DNA of 64,000 nucleotides. Source: Rhodocollybia butyracea (lineage: Eukaryota > Basidiomycota > Agaricomycetes > Agaricales > Omphalotaceae). The position numbers and the translations under genes are program-made. The notes below the pieces were generated by a model, which ran no database searches, was not told the DNA's origin, and saw nothing but the letters and a program-made list of their open reading frames with translations. Of this stretch, positions 11,454-22,884 are shown one piece after another. Position 1 is the stretch's first letter, and each line of letters opens with the position of its first letter. The stretch is from the NCBI GenBank assembly GCA_015501585.1, contig JADNRY010000197.1, forward strand, positions 52,334 through 116,333, given 5' to 3'.

Positions 11454-13354
11454 ATGCTGCTGTGTCTACAGTCTGCTGTTCGTCGTTCAACATTAGCTTA
11501 TGGCTCACGAATGGCTCAAGGACGCTCGGTCCATTATTCTACTCAAAAATTCATGCCTGTATTGTATGATCTAACGACCGAGCTCAAGCAAAATCAGCCA
11601 AATTTCTCTGTCCCAGCAGATACAATACGCGTTCTTTCACAGCCCAGCGAATTTTACTCTATGTTACTGGTTGGTTCAAGCTATTCTTGAGCTCGTTTTG
11701 TCACTTAACTCCTCAGGACATGATTAAAAGTGCTGAAAAACGCATATTTTTTTCCTCGCTGTATATTGGCTCTGGTGAAACCGAACTCGTGTGTGTTTTT
11801 CCTACTTATCATACATCCTTCTTCGACTTTTAATTTGCTTTCCAACCCTAGATATCAACGCTAATGGCCAGATTAGCGGAAAAACCGTCTTTGAATTTGT
11901 ACCTTCAGTTAGACTTGAATCGTTCGACAAGACCGGGACCTTCAAATACTGCTACAATCTTATTGCCATTGTTACGTGCCTTCCCAGACCGCGTCCATGT
12001 TTCTTTGTTTCGGAGTCCAAATCTACGTGGACTCATGGCCAAAATAGTCCCTCCGAGGTTCAATGAGGGATGGGGTACTTGGCATGCAAAGATATACGGT
12101 GTGGACAATGAGGTGATAATCAGCGGGTGCGTGCATTCGCCTATATACACAACTCTTTCTCAATATTTCCTAGAGCCAACTTGAACAAAGAGTATTTCAC
12201 GAATCGCAAGGACCGGTATCTACGATTCACAGGCCAAGCTTCTTTGTCGGACTACTGCTTCGACTTTTTACGAAAGATATCAACTTTTTCGTTTCAGCTG
12301 CTTCCCGCCGATGCACATACCGACACAACTCAGATGAATCCCCACTCTTATGTCCACGGAGAATATGCTGTAGTCTGGCCAGACTCGGAGACACATCCAC
12401 ATGGAATCACGGAGAAAGCTCATAAGGCCCTTACCGAATTCCAGGAGTCTCATCGCACCAGCGAAGACGAAAAAAAGGAAGGCTCCTGCAGAGACTCATC
12501 TAACGTACTTCTTTTTCCTATCATCCAGGCCGGTCAGTTCCGCGTGCGCGAAGAAGAAAAGTTTTTCCAGTTTCTCTTTGGACATCTCAAAAAATCCGCT
12601 ATGCGCGCCGTTCTGCCTCCTGTGGGCTCTATACCGGGCGGGGTCTCTTCGATATCTCAAGAACGCCCTATGATGGATCTGACGAGCGGGTATTTCAGCT
12701 TGTATAAACCTTATCAGGACTTGATCCTTGGGACCCCTCAAGTCGCGGTGCGGATTGTTGCTGCCAGTCCGAAGGTGGGTTGCTGGTTGTCGCAAGATGC
12801 TGTTGCTTATTTTCGAGTCGATAGGCAAATGGATTCTTTGGCTCGAAAGGAATATCCGGGAGGATCCCGGAAGGGTATACCTTTCTCGAGCAGAAATTTA
12901 TGAAAGCGGTTGCACGGGCAGCGATGACGTTCGCTTGGTTGGGCCTTGGGCCGTCGAACGTCGAGCTTAATGAGTGGGAAAAGGATAAGTGGACGTATCA
13001 CGCGAAAGGTTCGCTTTCCCGCTACCTATTGATAAAATAACATTGACTCCCAATTTCTTTCCTAGGTCTCTGGCTCTCCCCGAGCGCGAGTTCTCTGCCG
13101 GTGCTTTCTTTGTTTGGGTCAACAAACTTGAATTCGCGATCTGCAGATATCGATACCGAATTATCGTTTGTGATGATACTTCCTCCGACGCGCGGACCTG
13201 AAGATGGGGAAGAGATCCTGTGGTTGACCTGCGTGGACACCTGGCTCGTGAGATAGCGGATATTCGTGTAGACGCGAAGGAATGGAAGGGTGAACAGAGG
13301 AAGGTGCGGTGGTTGACGAAGGTTATAGTGTATTGGGTTGGTAATAAACTTTAA
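11454..13354 (+). CDS. PGS1: CDP-diacylglycerol--glycerol-3-phosphate 3-phosphatidyltransferase (phosphatidylglycerophosphate synthase)
   Basis: Makes phosphatidylglycerophosphate from CDP-diacylglycerol and glycerol-3-phosphate in mitochondria, the committed step to cardiolipin. The ATG at 11454 gives a basic mitochondrial-type N-terminus. Exons then join in frame: DMIKSAEKRIFFSSLYIGSG, LNLYLQLDLNRSTRPGPS, and the first phospholipase-D-type motif WHAKIYGVD followed by EVIISGANLNKEYFTNRKDRY. The second motif is WTYHAKGLWL near 13000, then FGSTNLNSRSADIDTELSF. After ELSFVMILPPTRGPEDGE the frame runs to a TAG at 13254-13256. However, the family-like tail LAREIADIRVDAKEWKG...VRW lies in another frame and ends at TAA 13352-13354. 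A small indel near 13205-13215 (a GA pair looks duplicated) explains this. It is either an error or a C-terminal truncation in this copy. Six exons seen. Confidence 0.9.
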
Positions 13355-13526
13355 CAAAACTCGCCACCCTCAGGCTATTATAGTACTTGTACGATAATCA
13401 AACACACCATACTTACCTACTGCAGAATGGGGCGATTGAGGGTCCAACTGAGCATATTCGAAAGATGTGTCTACTAATAGTATATAGATACTTACAAGCG
13501 AAGTTAAGTTATTGACACAAATGAGC

Positions 13527-16505
13527 CCAGTGGAAATCGACATGATTGAAATCGATTGAAATCGAGTGAGATTGAGTGATATTGGTATCGCAATCGAGAG
13601 TTAGTTGCCCTAGAATTTGACTTTGCCGATCATCGGCTCAGGGTTGACGGTGATCGTTTCCAAACTTCCCGGAGGCCCCCCGGAAATTATTTATGTATTG
13701 AGAAAAGGGAAATGTAGACTTGGATAACACAGTAAGCGAAGACAAAATTCATAGTCTGTCTTTAGGAATTAGACCTCAAATTTCAGCTCTTGGTACGGAG
13801 TTAGCATACTTGAGGTTGCATCAGGGTGCACGGGATGCCGCTTTCCAGCACTATCCAGCGCTGGGGGCCGCTGGAAACGGCTGTACAGTGCCTGATAACA
13901 GCGCCAGCTTGTCCATGTTTTGCTGATGCCCTTCCGGCCATAACCATTAAAACACAAGCATAAGTAGCACAGAAGGAGACTGGGTATGTATAGTTGCATG
14001 CACTGTCAGTGTTGGGAATTTTTTGTTAATGTTACTTTTGACACCCATACGATCAACTTGGTCCAAATTAGTGTAAAAGAAGCATCAATGAGGCCCCCAT
14101 CCAGGCTGTGGATGGATGAAGTTTGATCATAAACCATGCTAAATATTAAGTGTTGATAGCCAGTCAAAATATTGTAGTACTTATTACCAAAGCATCCAAA
14201 AAGCATTGCACTGTCACCTGTAAGAGTGTTTAGTGAAACGACGAGAAAGGAGGGTCCTGGTGTGAGGAGAGTGTGAAGTGTAAGGGGAGTGAGGAGCGGT
14301 GTAGTATTTGGAAGTGTAAAATAATTGAAAGGGGCCAGAGGAACCGGCGAGGCGCAAGCAGTGTGACGAATAGCGACGAGAGTGTGAGTGTGACCCGTAA
14401 CTGGAGTCTGGAACAGTGTAAGTGACAAGAATAATTATCTGCAGTAAGTATAGCTTGTAAACTGTAAATGAAGCTGTAAATAGGGCATAAAGACTCGAAG
14501 ATACTTCGATTGTTCTATGTACCTATTATCATTTAAATACTATTCCGTTTGGGCTAGTGCTCCAACTGCCATTTGTGTACTCTGACATCAGTCATCGCTG
14601 ATTGGCTTGCTATTTCTGATACGCTGATTCGGCTGAGGATATGACTCGCTTTGGCCTCATGCAATTACTTTGAATAGGTAATGCTTTACAGAAAACATTT
14701 TGATGCACTGACAATACCCTGGGGCTTGAAGTCTTGTGCACCATTAACTAGGTGCAGGTACCTAGTTAGGACTTGTGGCAATCTGCTTGTTGGATGGATA
14801 CTCTGTATTGCAGCCCCTCTCTGAACTTGTAAAATTCCAGATCCATAGTAACACATAATGCAGCATGGCAGCGGGCTGAACTGCAAAAAATCAGGTCATA
14901 ACACATCAAACCTGATTTTTTATGCTTAATGCAATTTCAGTGCCTACAATGCGTAAACTATGGTGTAACACAAAAATTTGGGCCTAGAGCTGAGCATTAC
15001 CCCCTCACACTCTAAGGGACTGGATTTCAAACGGTCATAATGTAGTAGAGTTACTGGTAACTTAAACGAAGTATGCAGGCTTTAGGAGTGAATTGAATTG
15101 CACATAGTTCATCCACTCTCTCAATGGATCCAACACTTGGGATTTGAGGTTTTTACCAGGACCATAAAACCAGACAGAAGGCCTCAAATAAAAAGATCCT
15201 CAACTTGAAATCCTGGCACAAAGTCATGTGCATAAATAGACCAGTTGATTTCCAACTGTCTCGTCTCCCAGAGGAAGGTTGCCAGGCCTCAATCTTGAGT
15301 CTAGGTGAACAATGAACTCATCACAATTCGAAGTACTTATTTTAGGATATGGTTATGCTATTCGGAAGGTCTCCGAGAAATTCTGGAGTTGATCACCGTC
15401 AACCCTGAGCCGATGATTGGCAAAGTCAATTTATAGGGCAACTAACTCTCGATTGCGATATATTGGTTCAAATTGAGCGATATCGGTTCAGATTGGAAAC
15501 TGTCAGCAAGTGACAGGTGTATTTACTTGTCACCGAGGAGAACCGATCTCCTTTGAAAAGTGAGACTTTAACCGATTTTTTTTGATTAAGATTGGATGGA
15601 ATTGGTTTCCATTGTTTCACATTGTATCATATTGAAAGAAATTGGTTCTTATTATTGCAGTTTTTTTTTTACTTTCAAATCTGTTAAAATCAATTCATGT
15701 TCATTATCATTGGTTCAAAATGGTTCATATCTATATACATTGATTCTATACACATATACACCACACCAGGCCACACCATACTTGCAAGCAAACAAATCAG
15801 AGAAATTGCTGCCTTTGAAGCGAGTTTGAAAAGACTTAGTTATCTCTTGAGTTATCTGAAACTGAATAGCGCGTATTTGCAGTCGGTTCGGTGACCTCGG
15901 CGTCTCCTCGCTACGTCACACAGCGATTGCGGATGACGACCGCAAGCTTGTCACGCCGTCTCATCGGCGTCTCCTCGTTACATGTAATGAACGAGGTAGA
16001 ACTCACCGAGTCTGCTTCAGGTGTGTTGGCTATCTGTGAAGCGTGAAACCAGTCATTAGTAGGTTAATTGAATGAACAGCAAATGAAGAACACACCTGAA
16101 TTGCTGTCTATACACCAGTTCTTGACCAGTTCAAAATGTGTTAAGGATAGTTTTTGGAATCTTCAGATGATTGAGCAAAGAGACAGAAGTAATTAGTAAG
16201 ATATCTTCAGACAGAGTAAGGACAGAGCAATAGAGTCTGATAACAGAAGGGTGATTGTGGTGGTCTGTAAGAGAAATGCCTTTAGTGTTTTGACTTGCAT
16301 AAAATATTTTTATGGCATGGCGTTCTCTTGACGTGTCGACGGGGCAAATTTTCAATAGCTTAGATTGTTCAGAACAGCGTAGAACCAATGTGGTTCAAAA
16401 TCAACAGATTCAGTATGTATTGATTTGGGTAAGGGATTGACAGCTACCAATTTCATCCAATTTCATTCAATCGCAACCATTTAAACCATGTCAATTTTCA
16501 CTGGG
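13527..16505. mobile_element. Non-autonomous inverted-repeat element A, disrupted by element C
   Basis: Begins CCCAGTGG and ends CACTGGG, flanked by the 6-base direct repeat AATGAG (13521-13526 and 16506-16511). Removing the nested element C leaves about 1.1 kb that matches element B in the opposite orientation almost base for base. The short open frames inside are mirrored in B, but have no family resemblance and are probably not genes. The terminal string CCCAGTGAAAA recurs in the Plavaka terminal repeat at 42951. Confidence 0.75.
13587..15459. mobile_element. Non-autonomous transposon C nested in element A
   Basis: Inverted termini begin ATCGCAATCGAGAGTTAG and extend about 70 bases with few mismatches. 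On the left they run from 13587 to about 13655; on the right from 15459 down to about 15390. The flanks are an 8-base direct repeat, ATATTGGT (13579-13586 and 15460-15467). Element B, which lacks this insertion, has a single ATATTGGT at the matching place, so it shows the empty site. A 6-base reading of the duplication (TATTGG) is also possible because the terminus is palindromic. No transposase is visible in its 1.87 kb. Confidence 0.85.
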
Positions 16506-16536
16506 AATGAGCCGTCAACATAAAACAAGGTTCAAG

Positions 16537-17695
16537 CCCAGTGAAAATCGACATGGTTTAAATGGTTGAGATTGAATGAAATTGGATGAAATTGAGTGAA
16601 ATCGGACAAGATTGAGTGAAATCGGACAAGATTGAGTGAAATCGGATGAAATTGGTAGCTGTCAATCCCTTACCCAAATCAATACATACTGAATCTGTTA
16701 GTTTTGAACCACATTGGTTCTACGCTGTTCTGAACAATCTAAGCTATTAAAAAGTTGCCCCGTCGACACGTCAAGAGAACGCCGTGCCATAAAAATATTT
16801 TATGCAAGTCAAAACACTAAAGGCATTTCTCTTACAGACCACCACAATCACCCTTCTGTTATCAGACTCTATTGCTCTGTCCTTACTCTGTCTGAAGATA
16901 TCTTACTAATTACTTCTGTCTCTTTGCTCAATCATCTGAAGATTCCAAAAACTATCCTTAACACATTTTGAACTGGTCAAGAACTGGTGTATAGACAGCA
17001 ATTCAGGTGTGTTCTTCATTTGCTGTTCATTCAATTAACCTACTAATGACTGGTTTCACGCTTCACAGATAGCCAACACACCTGAAGCAGACTCGGTGAG
17101 TTCTACCTCGTTCATTACATGTAACGAGGAGACGCCGATGAGACGGCGTGACAAGCTTGCGGTCGTCATCCGCAATCGCTGTGTGACGTAGCGAGGAGAC
17201 GCCGAGGTCACCGAACCGACAGCAAATATGTGCTATTCAGTTTCAGATAACTCAAGAGATAACTAAGTCTTTTCAAACTCGCTTCAAAGGCAGCAATTTC
17301 TCTGATTTGTTTGCTTGCAAGTATGGTGTGGCCTGGTGTGGTGTATATGTATATAGAATCAACGTACATAGATATGAACCATTTTGAACCAATGATAATG
17401 AACATGAATTGATTTTAACAGATTTGAAAGCCAAAAAAAAACTGCAATAATAAGAACCAATTTCTTTCAATATGATACAATGTGAAACAATGGAAACCAA
17501 TTCCATCCAATCTTAATCAAAAAAAATCGGTTAAAGTCTCACTTTTCAAAGGAGATCGGTTCTCCTCGGTGACAAGTAAATACACCTGTCACTTGCTGAC
17601 AGTTTCCAATCTGAACCGATATCGCTCAATTTGAACCAATATCACTCAATCTCACTCGATTTCAATCGATTTCAATCATGTCGATTTTCACTGGG
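16537..17695. mobile_element. Non-autonomous element B, inverted uninterrupted copy of element A
   Basis: Begins CCCAGTGAAAATCGACATG and ends with its near inverse, ACTGGG, at 17695. It is the reverse complement of element A without element C, plus about 60 extra bases. These come from a 20-base unit (GATTGAGTGAAATCGGACAA) repeated near 16600-16650. Only about 30 bases separate it from A, so the pair can form a large hairpin. No matching target-site repeat is seen at its two ends (TTCAAG versus CTCCAT). Confidence 0.75.
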
Positions 17696-18060
17696 CTCCA
17701 TGGCGCGTGGGCAATGTCAGAAGGATAGATATACAGAGTGAAATTGCGAGCACGGGTGGTGCTAAAGCGCGCGAGCTCTTCTTCTGTAGAAGCCAAGTTT
17801 GATCGCAGCCAGTCGTTGCGGTTACAATGCCTTGGTGTACTAGGTGGTAAACTGTGGTAATGGGTAGTGGAAGGCATTGCAAGGATGGAAAGTACATCAA
17901 TATATCATAAGCCAATATTTTGTCTGGAAGCACGTTTACGAGAGGTGTTGAGCGTTTACTCTAAAGCTGATATAGTTTTTATACACTGGGATAGCAAAGA
18001 GTGAAATAGATATGCACTGTAGACCAGCTGAGATTCCCAGGACTGGGTGATCTCACGGCG
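17696..18060. other. Intergenic DNA
   Basis: No gene, family resemblance or repeat boundary recognised. It probably contains 3' flanking sequence of SSP-1; a similar stretch (AGCGTTTACTCTAAAGCTG) recurs near 49600, at the 3' flank of SSP-4. Confidence 0.3.
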
Positions 18061-18970
18061 TTACGGAGGAGGTACAGTCCCACCAAGCGGAACAAAGCTG
18101 GAATTCATAAATCGTTCATTAAACTCAATCAAAAGCTGCCTCCATTCTTGTTGCATTTTGATCAGCACACGGGGATCCCTTGGGGAGGTCTGCGTAACAG
18201 GATTTGCAACAGGATTTCCCTGTTCACCCACGAAGCCATTCTGGGCAGGCCGCCGGGGCTAATGCCAGCATACGTTTTACCCGTGATGGAACTGGCCAAG
18301 ATATCCGGCTTCACTGTGGTTGACCCATTGGCAAGTTTCTCAATTTGGTCTAGCAAAGTATATGTGCATTGTGAGGAACACAAGGAGAACTAGAGTCGGG
18401 AAAGGTACTCACAGCCATTACCTCTTGCTATCCATCCAAAACAGGGTGCCTCCTGAATGCAATCCTCGTAATTGATGAGTGTGAAATAGTACCATCTCCT
18501 CAACGGGTTTGGGCCGATCGTGTCTGCCTCATTTCGACCTCGGTATTCCGGCCTCAGTTTGCTGACCCTTATATTGAAGCCTTCATTGAAGATAGCTCTG
18601 CTGAGGGCTGTTGTCCCGGTCAAAATATCGTTCCCCAGATCGTCATTCATTCTGCCAATGAGAGTCACCAGCTGGCAATATGTGTTAGGTATACTACGAT
18701 TATAATGTAACCCAGTAAAGCATTTACCGGTTTTAATTTTCTTGGTTTCTTCCAACCTGTGTTCTTTGGTGGCATGTACTCAAATGGCCTCTTCCGAGGG
18801 TTCTGAGGCTCGCTCCCGTGATGTAGTAATGTATCGGCCTGCTGTGATACATGAGTAACCTAATAAGCCACTATAAGCCTGCTTACCCGGGCCTCGAGCA
18901 CTGGCACAGGGAACACAGCAAGTAGGGAGCTCGCGAGGAGTGTAAAGAGAAGGAGAGTGGTAGAGCGCAT
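18061..18970 (-). CDS. SSP-1: small secreted protein of an unnamed family (frameshift in last exon)
   Basis: The start at 18970 gives a signal peptide, MRSTTLLLFTLLASSLLAVF. Exons read by splice signals are 18970-18897, 18841-18728, 18671-18413 and 18349-18061. Exon 2 is a basic linker with KRPFEYMPPKNTGWKKPRK, which resembles a bipartite nuclear localisation signal. Exon 3 has ALSRAIFNEGFNIRVSKL, YRGR, IGPNPLRRWYYFTLINYED and DC-x5-C as DCIQEAPCFGWIARG. Exon 4 has KTYAGISPGG and, in a second frame, EWRQLLIEFNERFMN before TAA at 18061. The change of frame near 18230-18260 implies a one-base indel, so this copy may be dead or the base miscalled. The function is unknown; it would enter the secretory pathway. 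Confidence 0.7.
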
Positions 18971-19019
18971 GTTTGTGTTGAGAATTATAAGTATAGATTT
19001 ATAAAAGAATACAGATTGA

Positions 19020-19090
19020 CCAGCAAGCTGTATTTGAGTGGCAGGACTGAACTGGCGGCAGAACTACTCGAACATAAGACACTGTCTATA
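19020..19090 (-). promoter_or_regulatory. SSP-1 core promoter
   Basis: Shares the 5' leader string CAGCTTGCTGGTCAATCTG (read on the minus strand) with the other SSP genes. A weak TATA-like TATAGA lies about 115 bases before the ATG. Confidence 0.4.
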
Positions 19091-19179
19091 AGTACAGTAA
19101 GTACAGTAATTACAAATTTCGGGAGAGCCTCGAGTGCATAATGAGGGATAATGAGGTAATATGTAAGTACTTGCGACCT

Positions 19180-19385
19180 GGATAGGGCCTGATACTGGCA
19201 GTGATAGGGCAGAGTCGGAATGGCACGCTACCACCTGACTTGTGGTGATCAGTTCCATCGCACGTCGACGATCAGGCCACATTACTACGAGGAGGAGAAT
19301 ATGTCAACAAGAAAGATACATGCTGATTCCCAGCTGAACCTCAAACATGAAATCCGCTGCCCCGCAGCCCCATGAATTTTGGGAC
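19180..19385. repeat. Dispersed repeat, copy 1 of 3
   Basis: The segment including GATACATGCTGATTCCCAGC and CAAACATGAAATCCGC recurs, diverged, at about 39175-39300 and 54985-55090. Two of the three copies sit just upstream of SSP genes, so it probably spread with their 5' flanks. Confidence 0.55.
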
Positions 19386-19389
19386 GAGA

Positions 19390-20750
19390 GCGCAGAGAAG
19401 TTTGTTGTACGCCCGTGGACGTCTTGTTCAACGGTGTTTTAATTTTTTAGGGTGCAGTGACTTGTGGCCTGGAAGCTGTGAAAGTCTAAAGACCTCAGTG
19501 TGACCTAGGGATACCCGAGTCATGGCGATAGTCGTTCAACGTCTATTTGCCTCATCCGGTGCCTGTTAGCTATTACACAGGTGCTTCTATGCTCCTAATT
19601 AGCCTGAAAATAGATACTCTAGGCGTTTTAAGCGCTTAATACTGGCTGAACGCAGCTTCACGGGGAATTCTTGGGAGTATGCGCGATGCTCAAGACGTAT
19701 TAGCTACTTGAGTACTTAAGCACTTCGGTAGCTAGTAGCCAAATGACCTCTACTATATATGTAGTAATATATACTGCAAGTACGGGAGAAGGCCAAGAGC
19801 CTTCAGGTTCCAGTATCTATAGAGGGCTGCGATAGGGTGGGTGGGCCGACAAGCTCCTGTGCTTGGGCTTTCGGGTGTAGAAGAAAAACGAGTTCACCAA
19901 GTACTCTTCGTTTGCAAACTGCCATGTTTTATGAGTGTATCAATCGACGAGTTGCATGTAAGGTTGCATGAACTCTTGGGCATGGAGTGTTGTTCGAAGG
20001 TTTTGTTCGCCTCCAGTCTGCGCATCTCGTCTTTACAAACATACACTCAGACCCACTGTGTACGGCCCCTTGATCTACTTATATCCATTCCAGTCCTCGA
20101 TGTTCAAGGTTTGGCTCTTGTCGCTGTCGCAATAATGTTACCAGTGTCATCTCAGCTAGCCTTTTCGTTATTTGGGCCCCTACGTAATACGTTAAGGACT
20201 GCGAAACTGGAAAGTTCAAGTATTTCACGGGCTCACCCAAGATTGATACAATCGAGGATGCAATTCTGTGAACTACGAGTAAGTTTGTAGAAGGAAACGA
20301 GCTATAGGGCGTCTTCGATAGAAGTACTTAATGAAATTCGGGCGGCACGATGATTGCCTTCCGTTTTGGAGATTGACGCCTCGAGAGTCGAAACGAACGA
20401 ATATCGGGAAAATTCAGCGTATATCTTATCCGCAGGTTGCTAGACCTTGACAAGCATTGAAGGTGACACGATACACCTACACTTATAGTCAGTCTGCGAC
20501 GCTACACTCAAATATGCATCCAAGGCTTTTGAAAATAATGCAAATTTTGGTATGATTTTTTACAACATCGAGAATCTTGGAATGTTACATAATAGTAGGA
20601 CATATGCATGCGTAGATGAAACATCTAAAAGTACAACTGGAGCTTGGGAGACAGAAAAATTGGATCGTTAAACATGAGTGGGTATAATCAACACCCCCGC
20701 TTCGCAAGAAACGACAAAAGATTGTACAGATACAGAGTTTTCGGAAGCTA
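19390..20750. other. Intergenic DNA
   Basis: A 149-codon plus-strand open frame at 19841-20290 has no recognisable domain, no clear splice structure and a low-complexity look. I do not call it a gene. A TATATATGTAG-like AT-rich patch lies near 19755. Confidence 0.3.
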
Positions 20751-20753
20751 AAG

Positions 20754-21952
20754 CTATTTCGGCGGTGGCGACGGTGGGCCTATAGATTGGGCCATGCGAG
20801 TTAACATCCCTGTGACGCATGATAGCTAGTATTGAGAAGACTCACCGAAGAGGCCTGCCCGTGGCGGTGGAGTCGGCGCGTTGGGGAAAGCTCCATGCTG
20901 TGGCGTAGGCGAAAGGAGTGGGTTGGCTGTGGATTGGGTAAAAAGAAGTATCAGTCGCCGTTCAAGCTCAAGGAACGCAGTAAACAGTTTCACTCACGTC
21001 TCCACTGCGACCACGCTGGAACATTCGGCCTAGGGACCTCTAATGGCGGGACCTGACTCGGTGTCGGGATCGCTTGAGGGACTGATTTCTTCGAGGAGCG
21101 GGGTTTCCGCTCGGCGCGTTTATGGACGGTTCGCCATGCAGGAGGGGCTGGTGCTGGCGGTGCTGGGGGGTCTAGAGGAGCTAAGGCGAGATTTGGATCG
21201 ACGCCAGGAGGAGGAAGTGCGAGTCCGGCCATAGCGTAGGCGAGGGCGTCGGGGTGGTCGTAGGGCTGGAATGAGAATGAAGGGGTTGGTGAACAGGACA
21301 AAGAAAAGCATAGGTGATAAGGAGATGGGGAAGAGAACGAAGGCGCATAGCTGACAGAGAATAGAGTAAAACCAAAGCAGGCTACTCACGATCCCAACAG
21401 GCATTCCACCATAATCAGGTCCCAATCCCGCATGTTTCGATTTCAGAGCCATTATCTCTGCGATTTCACTGTAGTGTTAGCGTTGAAACGTTAGCACCAT
21501 ATTACGAATTCAACGAGAGCTGAAAAATAGAGCCGCGAAGGATAGAAACAACCGTCGATCAAGTGGGAGAACAAAGTACGAAATATACTCACTATTGCAG
21601 CTGCCGTCTCTCGTCCCTCAGCTGACCGACTTCAGCGAGCAGAATACGGACTTCGCCTGCGAGGGCTTTGCTAAAGTCGTATATGTATCTAAAGAAAAAT
21701 CATAAGAAAAAACACTTCGTCAGTGTCTGCCCTTGAGAAAAAAAGGCCCAAACACTCAGGCTAATAGACCGACTTTGGAACAGTCCCATTGAACCCTTGA
21801 GCTACGCCAGCTCCACCGCCGGGTATTGGGCTGGACGTGATACTGGGTGAGCTGGTCTGCTCTCTGCTCGGACCTGCTGGACGGGGAGTATTTGGTATCT
21901 GGTCTTTGCTAGAGGCTTTGCCCTGCTTGTTTCGCTTGTTATTTGAGGTCAT
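20754..21952 (-). CDS. Proline-rich protein with a short coiled-coil (conserved in fungi, function unknown)
   Basis: The ATG at 21952 opens MTSNNKRNKQGKASSKDQIP, a disordered N-terminus. Exons then join to give YDFSKALAGEVRILLAEVGQ, LRDERRQLQ (a charged helix likely to coil) and EIAEIMALKSKHAGLGPDYG. The rest is proline/alanine rich (PLDPPAPPAPAPPAWR) and ends GPPSPPPK with TAG at 20754-20756. I count six exons with regular GT...AG introns and no defect. The EVRILL-x-EVG-x-LR(D/E)ERR-x-LQ segment resembles hypothetical proteins of agaric genomes. A decayed copy lies at 59760-60530. Confidence 0.65.
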
Positions 21953-22064
21953 AATGGAATCAACAGAGTTGGGAGTATCGGAAATTTATGAGCGGAAGAG
22001 GGAGTTTGCGCTCAAATTTAGCTGTTCGTGTAGCGTATAGTAGCGTTATACGGTACAGATAGTC

Positions 22065-22128
22065 GTCGTTCGAATGAATCGAATGTAAGCGCCAATCAAA
22101 TTGGCACGTGGAATGCCGCGGATCCAAA
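22065..22128 (-). promoter_or_regulatory. CACGTG/CCAAT-containing conserved upstream motif, copy 1 of 4
   Basis: The string GCGCCAATCAAATTGGCACG, followed by TGGAATGCCGCGG, holds an inverted pair of CCAAT boxes and a CACGTG E-box about 130 bases before the ATG at 21952. Diverged copies lie at about 23390-23445, 49095-49145 and 60605-60652. The last lies about 80 bases upstream of the pseudogene copy of the same gene. This suggests a promoter module that travelled with the duplications. Confidence 0.5.
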
Positions 22129-22289
22129 TATGGAAGCTTCCGTCATTCCGCTCCATTTTTTGCACCGCTGCAAAAGACAGAAGAATCTTTCACCGTTCCT
22201 ACTAGCGATAATTTCGATCCATACGTGTACAACTGGTTAAGCCAAATTTATACGAAAAAATTACGGAATAACGCATGACCACCGCGCCC

Positions 22290-22880
22290 TATGCTTCAAT
22301 ACGACGACGTTTGCGCGCCCCATAGTACGCTGCGCAGTCCTGAAAACCGTCACATTAGAATCATCGAATGGCGGCTGCTCCGGCCGGTGCTGAGAGTCCT
22401 GCGATGGCAATCCTGTGATAGCTCAAACGCCTGGAGGAAAATCTACATCATAGTACTACTGTACATTTGTCATATATGGCGTAGGCGCAATTTGTGTGCC
22501 TCGTATGAATCAAGACCTGCAATGGAACTGAGAGTGAGCAACAGCTAAGTAGTAAAAAAAACTTTTTCTTACCAAAGAGGGGAAGGCTTTCCGTCGATGA
22601 ACTTCGCATCCGATACATATCGTGGTCGTGGTCGGCTGCGAATTCAGTATTAGTGAATGGTCAGTCTTTGTGAATACAGCAAAAGAGGCGTCAAACCAAC
22701 CTTCAGGCGACCATCTTTGGGCTCCATCATCGAACCCTGCATCAAGGAATGGTCACTCTTCGTGAACACAACAAAAGAGGCGTCAAACCAACCTTCACAC
22801 GATGATTCAGGACTGTCTTTACCATTTCCTAGCGCTAATTTTGGTTCATACGTGATACGTATCTGTTTCTACTCAAACTA
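22290..22880 (-). pseudogene. SSP 3' remnant, duplication unit I
   Basis: Contains a minus-strand end reading YVSDAKFIDGKPSPLW near 22600-22560. It also has two imperfect copies (about 22655-22715 and 22745-22800) of a roughly 80-base unit, TTTGTGAATACAGCAAAAGA...GGCGTCAAACCAACCTTCA. The same material is found at the 3' ends of SSP-2 and SSP-3. No 5' exons of an SSP gene are present, so this is a truncated duplicate. Confidence 0.5.
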
Positions 22881-22884
22881 GATG

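Noticed and set aside
12401..12970. Overlapping open frames within PGS1
   Set aside because: They are other-frame shadows of a well-supported exon.
14006..14428. 140-codon minus-strand open frame inside element C
   Set aside because: Proline/threonine/leucine-rich wording without any domain, lying in a non-autonomous element with no transposase; probably chance.
15596..17506. Pairs of short open frames in elements A and B
   Set aside because: They are the same sequence in inverted copies; low-complexity, no splice or family support, so DNA identity explains them.
19841..20290. 149-codon plus-strand open frame
   Set aside because: No domain, no credible promoter-to-exon structure and no duplicate elsewhere in the window.
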